Of a stretch of 64,000 nt of DNA, positions 51,383 through 61,266 are shown piece by piece; position 1 is the first letter of the stretch, and every line of letters begins with the position of its first letter. The DNA comes from Pseudomonadaceae bacterium (GTDB taxonomy: Bacteria > Pseudomonadota > Gammaproteobacteria > Pseudomonadales > Pseudomonadaceae). The translations under genes were made by a program, and so were the position numbers. The notes beneath the pieces are model-generated. The model saw nothing but the letters and a program-made list of their open reading frames with translations. It searched no databases and had not been told where the DNA came from. The stretch lies in NCBI GenBank assembly GCA_900766265.1, contig CAAFUS010000006.1:620001-684000 (forward strand), given 5' to 3'.

Positions 51383-52510
51383 ATGTTGCGTCGCATGCTG
51401 ATCATGCTGGGCGCGGTGATCCTGGTCGTTTTGATCCTCGCCGCCCTCAAGTTCAACGCCATAAGCAAACAGATTGAGCAGTTCACGGCACCCAAACCAC
51501 CGGTCAGCGTCGAGGTGGTCGAGGCGAGCGAGCTGAGCTGGCAGAACCGCCTGCCGGCAATCGGCACCTTGAAGGCCTCGCAGGGCGTGGACCTCAGCGT
51601 CGAAGTGGCTGGGACGGTCAGCCAGTTGCAGTTCCGCTCCGGGCAGAAGGTCGAAAAAGGTCAGCCCATCCTGACCCTCGACAGCGAGGTGGAACAGGCG
51701 AGTCTGGCCGCCGCCGAAGCCGATCTGGGGCTGGCTCGGGTGGAATTCGAGCGCGCCCGCAGCCTGATCGACCGCCAATCCATCGCCCGTAGCGAGTTCG
51801 ACCGCCTCAACGCTCAGTTGCAACGCGCCAATGCCACCGTCGCGCAGCTGCGCGCATCGCTAGCCCGCAAGCGCATCGTCGCGCCCTTTGCCGGCACGAT
51901 CGGCATTCGCCAGGTCGACGTGGGCGCCTACATCGCCGCCGGCACGCCGGTGGCCACACTGCAGGATCTCTCCACCCTGTTCGTCGACTTCTACCTCGCC
52001 GAGCAGCAGGTGCCCCTGCTTGCCATCGGCCAGCGGGTCCGGGTCGAGGTCGCGGCCTATCCAGGCGAAGGCTTCGACGGCGAAATCGTCGCGCTCAACC
52101 CGAAGGTCGAGGACACCACCCGCAACGTCCTCGTGCGCGCCGAGCTGAACAATCCTGACGGCCGGTTGCTGCCGGGCATGTTCGCCAACCTGCAGGTGGT
52201 GCTCCCGGAGGAGGCGCCAAAGATTGCGATCCCCGAAACGGCGATCACCTTCACCCTGTACGGCAACTCGGTCCTGCTGGTGAAAGAGCAGCCCGGCGAA
52301 GACGGCAACGAACCCCGCCTGGTGATCGAGCGACGCTTCGTCGAAACCGGTGACCGGCGCGACGGCCTCGTGGTGGTGCGCAACGGGCTTGCGGTCGGCG
52401 AGCGAGTGGTCATCTCCGGCCAACTCAAGCTGGACAACGGCACCCACGTGGTCATCGCCGATGAGCAGACTCTCTCCCGTGAGCCGGCCACTGGTCAGGA
52501 CAGCCGATAG
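51383..52510 (+). CDS. RND efflux periplasmic adaptor (MexV-like)
   Basis: A 375-aa membrane fusion protein: N-terminal anchor (MLIMLGAVILVVLILAAL), a barrel-sandwich half motif ASQGVDLSVEVAGTVSQL, a coiled hairpin (about residues 95-150) and the second lipoyl half KRIVAPFAGTIGIRQVDVG, then beta-barrel and membrane-proximal domains. It bridges the inner-membrane pump encoded 18 bp downstream to an outer-membrane channel. No channel gene is adjacent, so a shared OprM/TolC-type protein is likely, as for P. aeruginosa MexVW. Confidence 0.9.
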   Translation: MLRRMLIMLGAVILVVLILAALKFNAISKQIEQFTAPKPPVSVEVVEASELSWQNRLPAIGTLKASQGVDLSVEVAGTVSQLQFRSGQKVEKGQPILTLDSEVEQASLAAAEADLGLARVEFERARSLIDRQSIARSEFDRLNAQLQRANATVAQLRASLARKRIVAPFAGTIGIRQVDVGAYIAAGTPVATLQDLSTLFVDFYLAEQQVPLLAIGQRVRVEVAAYPGEGFDGEIVALNPKVEDTTRNVLVRAELNNPDGRLLPGMFANLQVVLPEEAPKIAIPETAITFTLYGNSVLLVKEQPGEDGNEPRLVIERRFVETGDRRDGLVVVRNGLAVGERVVISGQLKLDNGTHVVIADEQTLSREPATGQDSR

Positions 52511-52528
52511 GCACCGAGGACAGACGCC

Positions 52529-55500
52529 ATGGCATTTACCGATCCGTTCATCCGCCGTCCGGTACTGGCCAGCGTGGTCAGCCTGCTGATCGTGCTGCTG
52601 GGCTTCCAGGCCTTCGACCGCCTGCCGCTGCGCCAGTACCCGCAGATGGAGAGCGCCCTGATCACGGTCACCACCGCCTACCCCGGCGCTAATGCCGAGA
52701 CCATCCAGGGCTACATCACCCAGCCGCTGCAGCAGAGCCTGGCCAGTGCCGAAGGCGTGGACTACATGACGTCGGTCAGCCAGCAGAATGCCTCGGTGAT
52801 CTCGGTCTACGCGCGCATCGGCGCAGACACCGATCGCCTTTACACCGAGCTGCTCAGCCAGGCCAACTCGGTCAAGAACCAGCTGCCACAGAACGCCGAG
52901 GACCCGGTGCTGAACAAGCAGGCCGCTGATTCCACTGCGCTGATGTACATCAGCTTCTACAGCGACACGATGAGCAACCCGCAGATCACCGATTACCTCT
53001 CCCGGGTGATCCAGCCCAAGCTCGCCACCCTTCCGGGCATGGCCGCGGCGGAGATTCTCGGCAACCAGGTCTTCGCCATGCGCCTCTGGCTGGACCCGGT
53101 CAGACTAGCGGCCTACGGGCTGACCGCAGGCGACGTCAACGATGCCGTGCGCCGCTACAACTTCCTTTCCGCAGCCGGCGAGGTGAAGGGCGAGTACGTG
53201 GTGACCAGCATCAATGCCAGCACCGAACTCAAGTCGCCGGAAGCCTTCGCTGCCATCCCGCTCCGGACCGAGGGCGACAGCCGCGTGCTGCTTGGCGACG
53301 TGGCCCGGGTCGAGCTCGGCGCAGAGAGCTACAACGCGGTGAGCTCCTTCGACGGCATTCCGTCGGTGTACATCGGCGTACGCGCCACACCCAGCGCCAA
53401 CCCGCTGGACGTGATCGAGGAAGTGCGCAAGGTGATGCCGGAGATCGAAAGCCAGCTCCCGCCGAACCTGAAGGTGACCGTCGCCTACGACGCCACCCGC
53501 TTCATCCAGGCCTCCATCGACGAGGTGATCAAGACGCTCGCCGAGGCGGTGCTCATCGTCGTCGTCGTGGTGTTCCTGTTCCTCGGGTCCGTTCGCTCGG
53601 TACTGGTGCCGCTGGTGACCATTCCGCTGTCGATGATCGGCGTGATGTTCTTCATGCAGCTGATGGGCTACTCGATCAACCTGCTCACCCTGCTGGCGAT
53701 GGTCCTTGCGATCGGCCTGGTGGTGGACGACGCGATCGTCGTGGTGGAGAACATCCACCGCCACATCGAGGAAGGCAAATCGCCTTTCCAAGGGGCGCTG
53801 GAAGGCGCACGGGAAATCGCGATGCCGGTGGTGACCATGACGGTGACCCTGGCGGCGGTCTATGCGCCGATCGGTTTCCTGCAGGGCATCACCGGGGCGC
53901 TGTTCAAGGAGTTCGCTCTGACCCTGGCCGGCGCGGTGCTGATTTCCGGCATCGTCGCTCTGACCCTTTCGCCGATGATGTGCTCAATGTTGCTACGCCC
54001 GCAGAACAACGACTCGGGTTTGGCCCACCGGCTGGACGTGCTGTTCGACCGGCTCAAGGATCGCTACAAGCGTGCCCTGCATGGCACCCTCGACACCCGG
54101 CCGGTCGTGCTGGTGTTCGCGGTACTGGTGCTTTGCCTGATACCGATCCTGCTCAAGTTCACCAAGAGCGAGCTGGCGCCCGAGGAAGACCAGGGCATCG
54201 TGTTCATGATGGCCAGCGCTCCGCAGACCGCCAACCTGGATTACCTCAACGCCTACACCGATCGGTTCCTGGAGCTGTTCAAGACCTTTCCCGAGTACTA
54301 CTCCTGGTTCCAGATCAACGGCTTCAACGGCGTTCAGAGCGGTATCGGCGGGCTGCTGCTCAAGCCTTGGGACGAACGCGATCGCAGCCAGATGGAAATA
54401 CTGCCGGAGGTCCAGCAGCACCTGGACGCGATCCCCGGCCTGCAGGTATTCGCCTTTAACCTTCCATCGCTGCCCGGCACCGGGGAAGGCCTGCCCTTCC
54501 AGTTCGTGATCAACACCGCCAGCGACTACGAAACCCTGCTGCAGGTAACCGAACGCATCCGCCAGCGTGCCGAAGCATCGGGCAAGTTCGCCTTCCTCGA
54601 TGTCGACCTGGCCTTCGACAAGCCGGAAATTGTCGTCGACATCGATCGCCAGAAGGCGGCGCAGATGGGCGTATCGATGGAGGATCTGGGTATTACCCTC
54701 AGCAGCCTGCTCGGTGAAGGCGAGATAAACCGTTTCACCATCGAAGGTCGCAGCTACAAGGTCATTGCGCAGGTGGAACGCGCCTACCGCGACAACCCCG
54801 GCTGGCTGAGCAACTATTACGTACGGAGCGGGCGTGGCGAGATGTTGCCGCTGTCGACGCTGATCACCGTCCATGATCGAGCGCGGCCAACCCAGCTCAA
54901 GCAGTTCCAACAGCTGAACGCGGCGACCATCCAGGGCTTTCCCATCGTCAGCATGGGCGAGGCGATCGACACGCTGCGCCAGATCGCGGCCGAGGAAGCC
55001 CCGCAGGGCTTCACCTTCGACTATGCCGGCGCCGCTCGCCAATACGTGCAGGAAGGCAACGCGCTGTACGTGACCTTCGCCCTGGCGCTGGCCATCATCT
55101 TCCTGGTGCTGGCGGCCCAGTTCGAGAGCTTCCGCGACCCGCTGGTGATCCTGGTCACGGTGCCGCTGTCGGTCTGCGGGGCGCTGGTTCCGCTGTTCCT
55201 TGGCCTTTCGAGCATGAACATCTACACCCAGGTGGGCCTGGTCACGCTCATCGGCCTGATCAGCAAGCACGGCATCATGATCGTCGAGTTCGCCAACCAG
55301 CTGCGCCACGAACGCGGGCTGGATCGCCGGCAGGCGGTGGAGGAAGCCGCCGCGATTCGCCTGCGGCCGGTGCTGATGACGACCGCCGCCACGGTATTCG
55401 GGATGGTGCCGCTGATCCTGGCCAGCGGCGCCGGTGCGGTAAGTCGCTTCGACATAGGCCTGGTGATCGCCACTGGAATGACGATCGGCACGCTGTTCAC

Positions 55501-55579
55501 CTTGTTCGTGCTACCTGCGGTGTACACGCTGCTGGCCAAGCCGGACACCGCGCCATCGGCCGCCCTGGAACAGGCATGA
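52529..55579 (+). CDS. RND efflux inner-membrane pump (MexW-like)
   Basis: A 1016-aa HAE1-type RND transporter starting MAFTDPFIRRPVLASVVSLL. Proton-relay aspartates are seen in AIGLVVDDAIVVVENIHRH, and family blocks include VTTAYPGANAETIQGYIT, EGVDYMTSVSQQN, GITGALFKEFALTLAGAV and LIGLISKHGIMIVEFANQL. It exports drugs or other amphiphiles by proton antiport. Gene order and size match MexW of P. aeruginosa. It is co-transcribed with the adaptor 18 bp upstream. Confidence 0.93.
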   Translation: MAFTDPFIRRPVLASVVSLLIVLLGFQAFDRLPLRQYPQMESALITVTTAYPGANAETIQGYITQPLQQSLASAEGVDYMTSVSQQNASVISVYARIGADTDRLYTELLSQANSVKNQLPQNAEDPVLNKQAADSTALMYISFYSDTMSNPQITDYLSRVIQPKLATLPGMAAAEILGNQVFAMRLWLDPVRLAAYGLTAGDVNDAVRRYNFLSAAGEVKGEYVVTSINASTELKSPEAFAAIPLRTEGDSRVLLGDVARVELGAESYNAVSSFDGIPSVYIGVRATPSANPLDVIEEVRKVMPEIESQLPPNLKVTVAYDATRFIQASIDEVIKTLAEAVLIVVVVVFLFLGSVRSVLVPLVTIPLSMIGVMFFMQLMGYSINLLTLLAMVLAIGLVVDDAIVVVENIHRHIEEGKSPFQGALEGAREIAMPVVTMTVTLAAVYAPIGFLQGITGALFKEFALTLAGAVLISGIVALTLSPMMCSMLLRPQNNDSGLAHRLDVLFDRLKDRYKRALHGTLDTRPVVLVFAVLVLCLIPILLKFTKSELAPEEDQGIVFMMASAPQTANLDYLNAYTDRFLELFKTFPEYYSWFQINGFNGVQSGIGGLLLKPWDERDRSQMEILPEVQQHLDAIPGLQVFAFNLPSLPGTGEGLPFQFVINTASDYETLLQVTERIRQRAEASGKFAFLDVDLAFDKPEIVVDIDRQKAAQMGVSMEDLGITLSSLLGEGEINRFTIEGRSYKVIAQVERAYRDNPGWLSNYYVRSGRGEMLPLSTLITVHDRARPTQLKQFQQLNAATIQGFPIVSMGEAIDTLRQIAAEEAPQGFTFDYAGAARQYVQEGNALYVTFALALAIIFLVLAAQFESFRDPLVILVTVPLSVCGALVPLFLGLSSMNIYTQVGLVTLIGLISKHGIMIVEFANQLRHERGLDRRQAVEEAAAIRLRPVLMTTAATVFGMVPLILASGAGAVSRFDIGLVIATGMTIGTLFTLFVLPAVYTLLAKPDTAPSAALEQA

Positions 55580-55583
55580 AAAA

Positions 55584-55611
55584 AGCGCGGCGCCTGTTCA
55601 GGCGCCGCGCT
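55584..55611 (-). terminator. Terminator of the small exported protein gene
   Basis: AGCGCGGCGCC and GGCGCCGCGCT form an 11-bp perfect stem over a six-base loop. On the minus strand it is followed by a six-T run (plus-strand A run at 55579-55584), so it fits the minus-strand gene. It also abuts the RND pump stop codon. Confidence 0.8.
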
Positions 55612-55637
55612 TCGACTCACCGTCAGGAAACGAAGGC

Positions 55638-55868
55638 TCAACCGCTGGGACGCATGCCCTGCGAGAGGCTGTACATGAACAGGAGAAGATCCTGATCCGG
55701 TCGCATCTCGGCCTGCTTGACCCTGACGCTCGGCGGTGCCGGGCAATAACCTAGGCCATTATTTGTCTTTACGACGTTCGAATCGGGCTCGTGCCACGCA
55801 GCGGCACATAATGATGCGACGCCCAGCGCCCCCATCAGAAACAAACCTCGTGCGATTTCAAGCTTCAT
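55638..55868 (-). CDS. Small exported protein of unknown function
   Basis: A 76-aa protein with an N-terminal signal peptide (RGLFLMGALGVASLCAAA) and a short mature part of about 50 residues containing one cysteine (GYCPAPPS) and the C-terminal DLLLFMYSLSQGMRPSG. No family recognised. Start 55868 begins the signal sequence; the frame is open 12 codons further upstream. A good terminator downstream supports a real gene. It stands alone between the RND pump and groEL. Confidence 0.6.
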   Translation of the reverse strand: MKLEIARGLFLMGALGVASLCAAAWHEPDSNVVKTNNGLGYCPAPPSVRVKQAEMRPDQDLLLFMYSLSQGMRPSG

Positions 55869-56036
55869 GGCGTAAGCCCTTGATGTGCGGTACGGATGAG
55901 TCATCTAACACTAGGCCAGAGTTCGCACACCTGCCCACTGCGGCGACGAGTGGTGCAGGGCATCCCAGCAACATCGGGCGAACGAGGCAGACACTCTGCC
56001 TGATTCACTTCGCTCCTGCTCACGGAAATAAAAAAA

Positions 56037-56053
56037 CCCCGAACGAGTCGGGG
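56037..56053. terminator. Bidirectional terminator downstream of groEL
   Basis: CCCCGA (56037-56042) and TCGGGG (56048-56053) form the stem, flanked by six A residues before and six T residues after, so it works on both strands. It lies 23 bp beyond the groEL stop. Confidence 0.9.
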
Positions 56054-56075
56054 TTTTTTCTGACGACTGGTCGGC

Positions 56076-57716
<1,641 letters not shown>

Positions 57717-57764
57717 TTACTTATCCCTCAATTCTGTAAATTTAGTGATGCAGACGGGTCGAAA

Positions 57765-58058
57765 TCAGGCTTCGACGACCGCGAGGATTTCGTTCTCGCT
57801 CATCACCAGCAGGTCTTCGCCATCGACCTTGACGGTGTTGCTACCCGAGTAAGGGCCGAATACCACCTGGTCACCAACCTTGACGGCCAGCGGACGAACT
57901 TCGCCGTTGTCCAGCACGCGACCGGTACCCACGGCAACGATCTCGCCGCGATTCGGCTTCTCGGCAGCGGAACCCGGCAGGACGATGCCGCCTGCGGTCT
58001 TGGTTTCTTCTTCGCTGCGACGAATGACGACGCGGTCATGCAGAGGACGAAGCTTCAT
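57765..58058 (-). CDS. groES: Co-chaperonin GroES
   Basis: A 97-aa GroES: KLRPLHDRVVIRRSEEETKT with the mobile loop SEEETKTAGGIVLPGSAAEK and the C-terminal ENEILAVVEA. It caps the GroEL ring. AGGAG precedes the ATG on the minus strand. It is the first gene of groESL, with the heat-shock promoter about 145 bp upstream. Confidence 0.99.
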   Translation of the reverse strand: MKLRPLHDRVVIRRSEEETKTAGGIVLPGSAAEKPNRGEIVAVGTGRVLDNGEVRPLAVKVGDQVVFGPYSGSNTVKVDGEDLLVMSENEILAVVEA

Positions 58059-58200
58059 TGTCGATCTCTCCTAGTAGAGTGGTTTCCATGCCGATCCATC
58101 TGATCGGCGGGTTAGCAAAGCCGGCGGTGCCGGTTGCGACTTGCCAGGCAAGCCGCAGAAGACTGCCTGTCGAAACGACAGCGACCTTACGGTGACCGCT

Positions 58201-58228
58201 ACATGCGGGCTGCTACGTTTATTTCAAG
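58201..58228 (-). promoter_or_regulatory. Sigma-32 heat-shock promoter of groESL
   Basis: On the minus strand CTTGAAA (58228-58222), 13 bp, then CCGCATGT (58208-58201), against the consensus CTTGAAA-N11-16-CCCCATNT. It leaves a leader of about 140 bases before groES. Confidence 0.72.
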
Positions 58229-58262
58229 GGCTGGGAAAAAAATTTCTGCGCTAAAAACGAAA

Positions 58263-58290
58263 AGCCGGCATGCATCGCCACATGCCGGCT
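58263..58290 (-). terminator. Rho-independent terminator of fxsA
   Basis: AGCCGGCATG (58263-58272) pairs perfectly with CATGCCGGCT (58281-58290). On the minus strand TTTTCGTTTTTAG follows. It lies 18 bp past the fxsA stop and upstream of the groES promoter. Confidence 0.85.
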
Positions 58291-58307
58291 TCTGATGATA
58301 GAGGGGG

Positions 58308-58760
58308 TCAGCGATCGCGCCGCTCCCACTCCCCTTCGATGACTTTTGGCCCGTCTCCACCGGAGCGCGCCTGAAGGTCATCGGCAAACGCACGGCGTCG
58401 CTGGGCCTGTGCCTCGAAGCGTCGCTGGACCCGCCCCAGCAGCAGTTTGCGGGTCGGGGGGAAGAGAATCAGCAGGCCGACGACATCGCTGATTAGGCCA
58501 GGCAGAAGCAGCAGACCGCCGCCGATCGCCATGACCAGCCCCTGAAGCACTTCCCGCTCGGGCAATTCGCCACGAGCCAGGCGTTCTCGGGCGCGCCAGG
58601 CGGTGGCGAAGCCGGCCAGACGCAGCACCAGAATGCCGGCCATGCCGCTGATTACCAGCAGCAGAAGCGTGGCCAGCACTCCGATGGAACTGCCTACCTT
58701 GATCAGCAGCGCCAGCTCGGCCAGCGGAAACAGCAGAAAAAGAAAGAAGAAGATGCGCAT
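58308..58760 (-). CDS. fxsA: FxsA-family inner-membrane protein
   Basis: A 150-aa membrane protein with the FxsA layout: FFLFLLFPLAELALLIKVGS at the N terminus, then LLLVISGMAGILVLRLAGF, and a VLQGLVMAIGGGLLLLPGLI segment followed by a charged cytoplasmic tail. FxsA in E. coli relieves phage T7 exclusion by the F plasmid. Its normal role is unclear, but it is regularly found beside groESL in pseudomonads. Confidence 0.92.
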   Translation of the reverse strand: MRIFFFLFLLFPLAELALLIKVGSSIGVLATLLLLVISGMAGILVLRLAGFATAWRARERLARGELPEREVLQGLVMAIGGGLLLLPGLISDVVGLLILFPPTRKLLLGRVQRRFEAQAQRRRAFADDLQARSGGDGPKVIEGEWERRDR

Positions 58761-58877
58761 TTATATACCTTGGCGGAAGAACGGCTTCCGATACACCGTT
58801 AGTGACGCCGCGTACCGATGAATTCAACCCCGCCGGGCGAATTTGCCTGTAACGGGGTTATTCGCACGATCGGGCCA

Positions 58878-59588
58878 TCACTGCGGCCACTGCGATGCGC
58901 GGGCAAGCGCCACCAACGCCTGCCGTACCGCACCGGGGTTGTCGCATACCTGACCGAAGGGCAGCCAGTGCAGCGCCCGGCCGATGCGCAGGTGGAAGCC
59001 CTCGCTGTCGATCCCGACGAGTTCCGCGCCCGGCCCCGTGGGCAGCCCCGCCAGCTCGACGTAATGCGCGATGGCCGCGCCATGGTCGGCGTTCATGTGT
59101 TCGATCATGCCGCTCTCGGCGGCGCCGGCGAACGGGTTGGCCAAGGCGACCCGATCGAGCCAGTGGATGGCGCCGAACCCGCCGATGTAGCGCCAGCGCA
59201 CCGGCTCCAGCCGCCAGAAGTCAAAGTCATGGGCGCGGTGATAATCGCGCGACTCGGGGAAATAACGGTAATAGCGCTGGGCGGCCGGCTCGATCTCCTC
59301 CGCCTCGAGCGGCGTGGCCGAGGCCAGCAGCGTCAACCGGCCCGCCGCCTGTACGTCCTGGGCGCCCCGCTCGCCGACCAGCAGCGAACAGCGACCGTCA
59401 GCCTTCAGGTTATGGGTGTGCTGGGCGATCCGACTGATAAGGATCAGCGGATGGCCCTGACCGTCCAGGCAATACGGCACCACCGAGCCGAACGGGAACC
59501 CGGGCATGGCCTTCGAATGGGTGGAGAGCACGCCACGGTACTCTTCGAGCAGCAGCTGTCGGGCAAGCTTTGCAGCCTCGGCGCTCAC
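58878..59588 (-). CDS. HugZ-like pyridoxamine-5'-phosphate-oxidase-fold protein with DUF2470
   Basis: A 236-aa protein. An N-terminal split-barrel flavin-type domain (LLEEYRGVLSTHSKAMPGFPF, LILISRIAQHTHNLKADGR, LLVGERGAQDVQAAGRLTL, read in part) is joined to a C-terminal DUF2470 domain with MIEHMNADHGAAIAHYVELA. This architecture is that of HugZ/HutZ heme-degrading or heme-storage proteins. No heme uptake genes lie nearby, so a heme role is a family inference. Confidence 0.82.
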   Translation of the reverse strand: MSAEAAKLARQLLLEEYRGVLSTHSKAMPGFPFGSVVPYCLDGQGHPLILISRIAQHTHNLKADGRCSLLVGERGAQDVQAAGRLTLLASATPLEAEEIEPAAQRYYRYFPESRDYHRAHDFDFWRLEPVRWRYIGGFGAIHWLDRVALANPFAGAAESGMIEHMNADHGAAIAHYVELAGLPTGPGAELVGIDSEGFHLRIGRALHWLPFGQVCDNPGAVRQALVALARASQWPQ

Positions 59589-59709
59589 GTTCGGTCTCCT
59601 GTCGCTGGTTCGTCATCGAGCGAAGGCCCAGCATAACGGCTCGCGACGGACTCTGCCCGGCGGCGCGACGGCGGGAGTCGACCGCCGCTTGCCGATCGCC
59701 AGACATGAA

Positions 59710-59731
59710 AAGCCCCGCACTAGCGGGGCTT
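59710..59731 (-). terminator. Rho-independent terminator of the DUF481 gene
   Basis: AAGCCCCGC (59710-59718) and GCGGGGCTT (59723-59731) form a perfect 9-bp stem with a 4-base loop; on the minus strand it is followed by TTTCATG. It lies 19 bp past the stop of the minus-strand gene at 59750. Confidence 0.8.
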
Positions 59732-59749
59732 CCTCTACAGCGATCTGCC

Positions 59750-60754
59750 TTACCAGCCGACGCCGAAGCCCATCAGGTAACGGGTCTCGTCCAGGTCTTG
59801 GTCCGAACCGCTGACGATGTCCTTCTCCGCACGAATGTTCAGCGAGGCCCAGTCGGTGACCTTGTAGCGCAGACCAGCCTGGGCATCGAGCGAGTATTCG
59901 GCGACGCTCGCCAGGGGCTTGCCGATTTCGCCATGGGTGAAGATCTCGAAGGTCTTGCCGGCGAAGTAGCGGTTGTAGTCCCACTTGAGCGTGGCCGCAT
60001 AGAAGGAGTCGCTGCTGCCGTCGGCGAACTCGTAGTCACGGCGGTTGAACAGCGAAGCCAGGGAGAACGCCCCCAGCTCGTTGTCCCAGAACTGGTAACC
60101 GGGGCCAGTACCCAGGGTGCGCTGGCGGCTGATCTCCTCGATGTTGTCGCGCTTGTAATCGACCCGTCCCTGCCAGAACCATTGCTCGGTAAGGAAGCGG
60201 TCCAGCGCGTATTCGGCTTCCCAGTTGTCCGCGGTTTCCACCTCGTTGCGCGAATCGCGGGTGTACTTGGCTTGCGCGTTGTGGCGCCACAGCCCATGGC
60301 GCGCGCTGGTCTTGAGCGCGACGTCATGGTCTTCGCTGTCGTTTTCCGCGCGCTTGTAGTCGAAGGCCACGTCGACATTGCCCGTCCAGGTGAAATCCTC
60401 GATGAGCGGCTTGGGCTGGATGATCTGGCTGATGCTGGACAATTGGACCGTGACCGGTTGGTTGCCATTGACCAGCGTCACGTACCCGGGCTCCCCCGCC
60501 TGGATCGTCTTGGTGATCTGGCCGTAGGCGTCGTCCTGCTTGATGAGCAGCTCACGGTCGCTTTCCAGCGTCGAGATGTGCGACCACTTCAGCGGGATGG
60601 AGCCGCCATAACTGGTTTCCAGGAGCAGCTTGCCCCCGTCCAGCAGCGTGATGTTTCCGGTAAGACGGTCGCCGTTCTTCAACCATACGGTATCGGCAAG
60701 CAACGGGGACGAAAGCGCAGCGAGCATGACGCAAAGCAGGGGTCTGGTTAGCAT
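59750..60754 (-). CDS. DUF481 family outer-membrane protein
   Basis: A 334-aa exported protein. The signal peptide (LTRPLLCVMLAALSSPLLA) is followed by an SH3-like segment DTVWLKNGDRLTGNITLLDG and a C-terminal beta-barrel (alternating strands such as WFWQGRVDYKRDNIEEISRQ) ending in the aromatic-terminated YLMGFGVGW. The final tryptophan is typical of BAM substrates. DUF481 barrels are salt- or stress-induced in some bacteria. Function unknown. The start may be 60754 or 60781; neither has a clear ribosome site, and both give a signal peptide. Confidence 0.85.
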   Translation of the reverse strand: MLTRPLLCVMLAALSSPLLADTVWLKNGDRLTGNITLLDGGKLLLETSYGGSIPLKWSHISTLESDRELLIKQDDAYGQITKTIQAGEPGYVTLVNGNQPVTVQLSSISQIIQPKPLIEDFTWTGNVDVAFDYKRAENDSEDHDVALKTSARHGLWRHNAQAKYTRDSRNEVETADNWEAEYALDRFLTEQWFWQGRVDYKRDNIEEISRQRTLGTGPGYQFWDNELGAFSLASLFNRRDYEFADGSSDSFYAATLKWDYNRYFAGKTFEIFTHGEIGKPLASVAEYSLDAQAGLRYKVTDWASLNIRAEKDIVSGSDQDLDETRYLMGFGVGW

Positions 60755-60837
60755 AGAAGGTCTGAAAAGGACTCGGGGCATGGAAATGGAACGCATTATC
60801 CCTATGCTCGGATTATCGGCAAGCAGAGACAGTACCG

Positions 60838-61242
60838 ATGGTCGGTAAGTTCAACGGAAACCATAAGGATGGGCCGAAAATCGATGACGTTCAAAGCCTG
60901 AAGCCGCCTGAAGGCGACGAGCCGCAACCCCGGCGCGCAGCGCTCTACCTGACCTTGGCGCAGATTCCACCGGGCAGGGTCGTCAGCTATGGCGAGCTGG
61001 CGACGCTGGCCGGGCTGGGCCGCGCCGCGCGCTGGGTCGGCCGCATCCTGTCGCAACTACCGGAGGGCACCAGCCTGCCGTGGCACCGGGTAATCGCGGC
61101 TGGCGGCCGCCTCAGCCTGGCCGCCGGCACGCCTTCAGGGCAGGAGCAGCGGGCACGTCTGCGTGCAGAAGGCGTGACCATCGTCAACGATCGGGTGGAC
61201 GTGCGTCGGCACGGCTGGCTTTCGACGGAGCACAGCGGTTAG
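60838..61242 (+). CDS. Alkyltransferase-like protein (ATL, MGMT family)
   Basis: A 134-aa protein with the MGMT winged-helix DNA-binding domain: YLTLAQIPPGRVVSYGELA and LGRAARWVGRILSQLP. The active-site segment is PWHRVIAAGG (residues 81-90), with Trp82 in place of the catalytic Cys of PCHRV, so it cannot transfer alkyl groups. ATL proteins bind O6-alkylguanine and hand the lesion to nucleotide excision repair. It carries about 30 extra residues at the N terminus before the domain. It is divergent from the DUF481 gene and 24 bp upstream of ampG. Confidence 0.88.
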   Translation: MVGKFNGNHKDGPKIDDVQSLKPPEGDEPQPRRAALYLTLAQIPPGRVVSYGELATLAGLGRAARWVGRILSQLPEGTSLPWHRVIAAGGRLSLAAGTPSGQEQRARLRAEGVTIVNDRVDVRRHGWLSTEHSG

Positions 61243-61266
61243 AGTGCGCCTCTTCGTGGCCCATTC

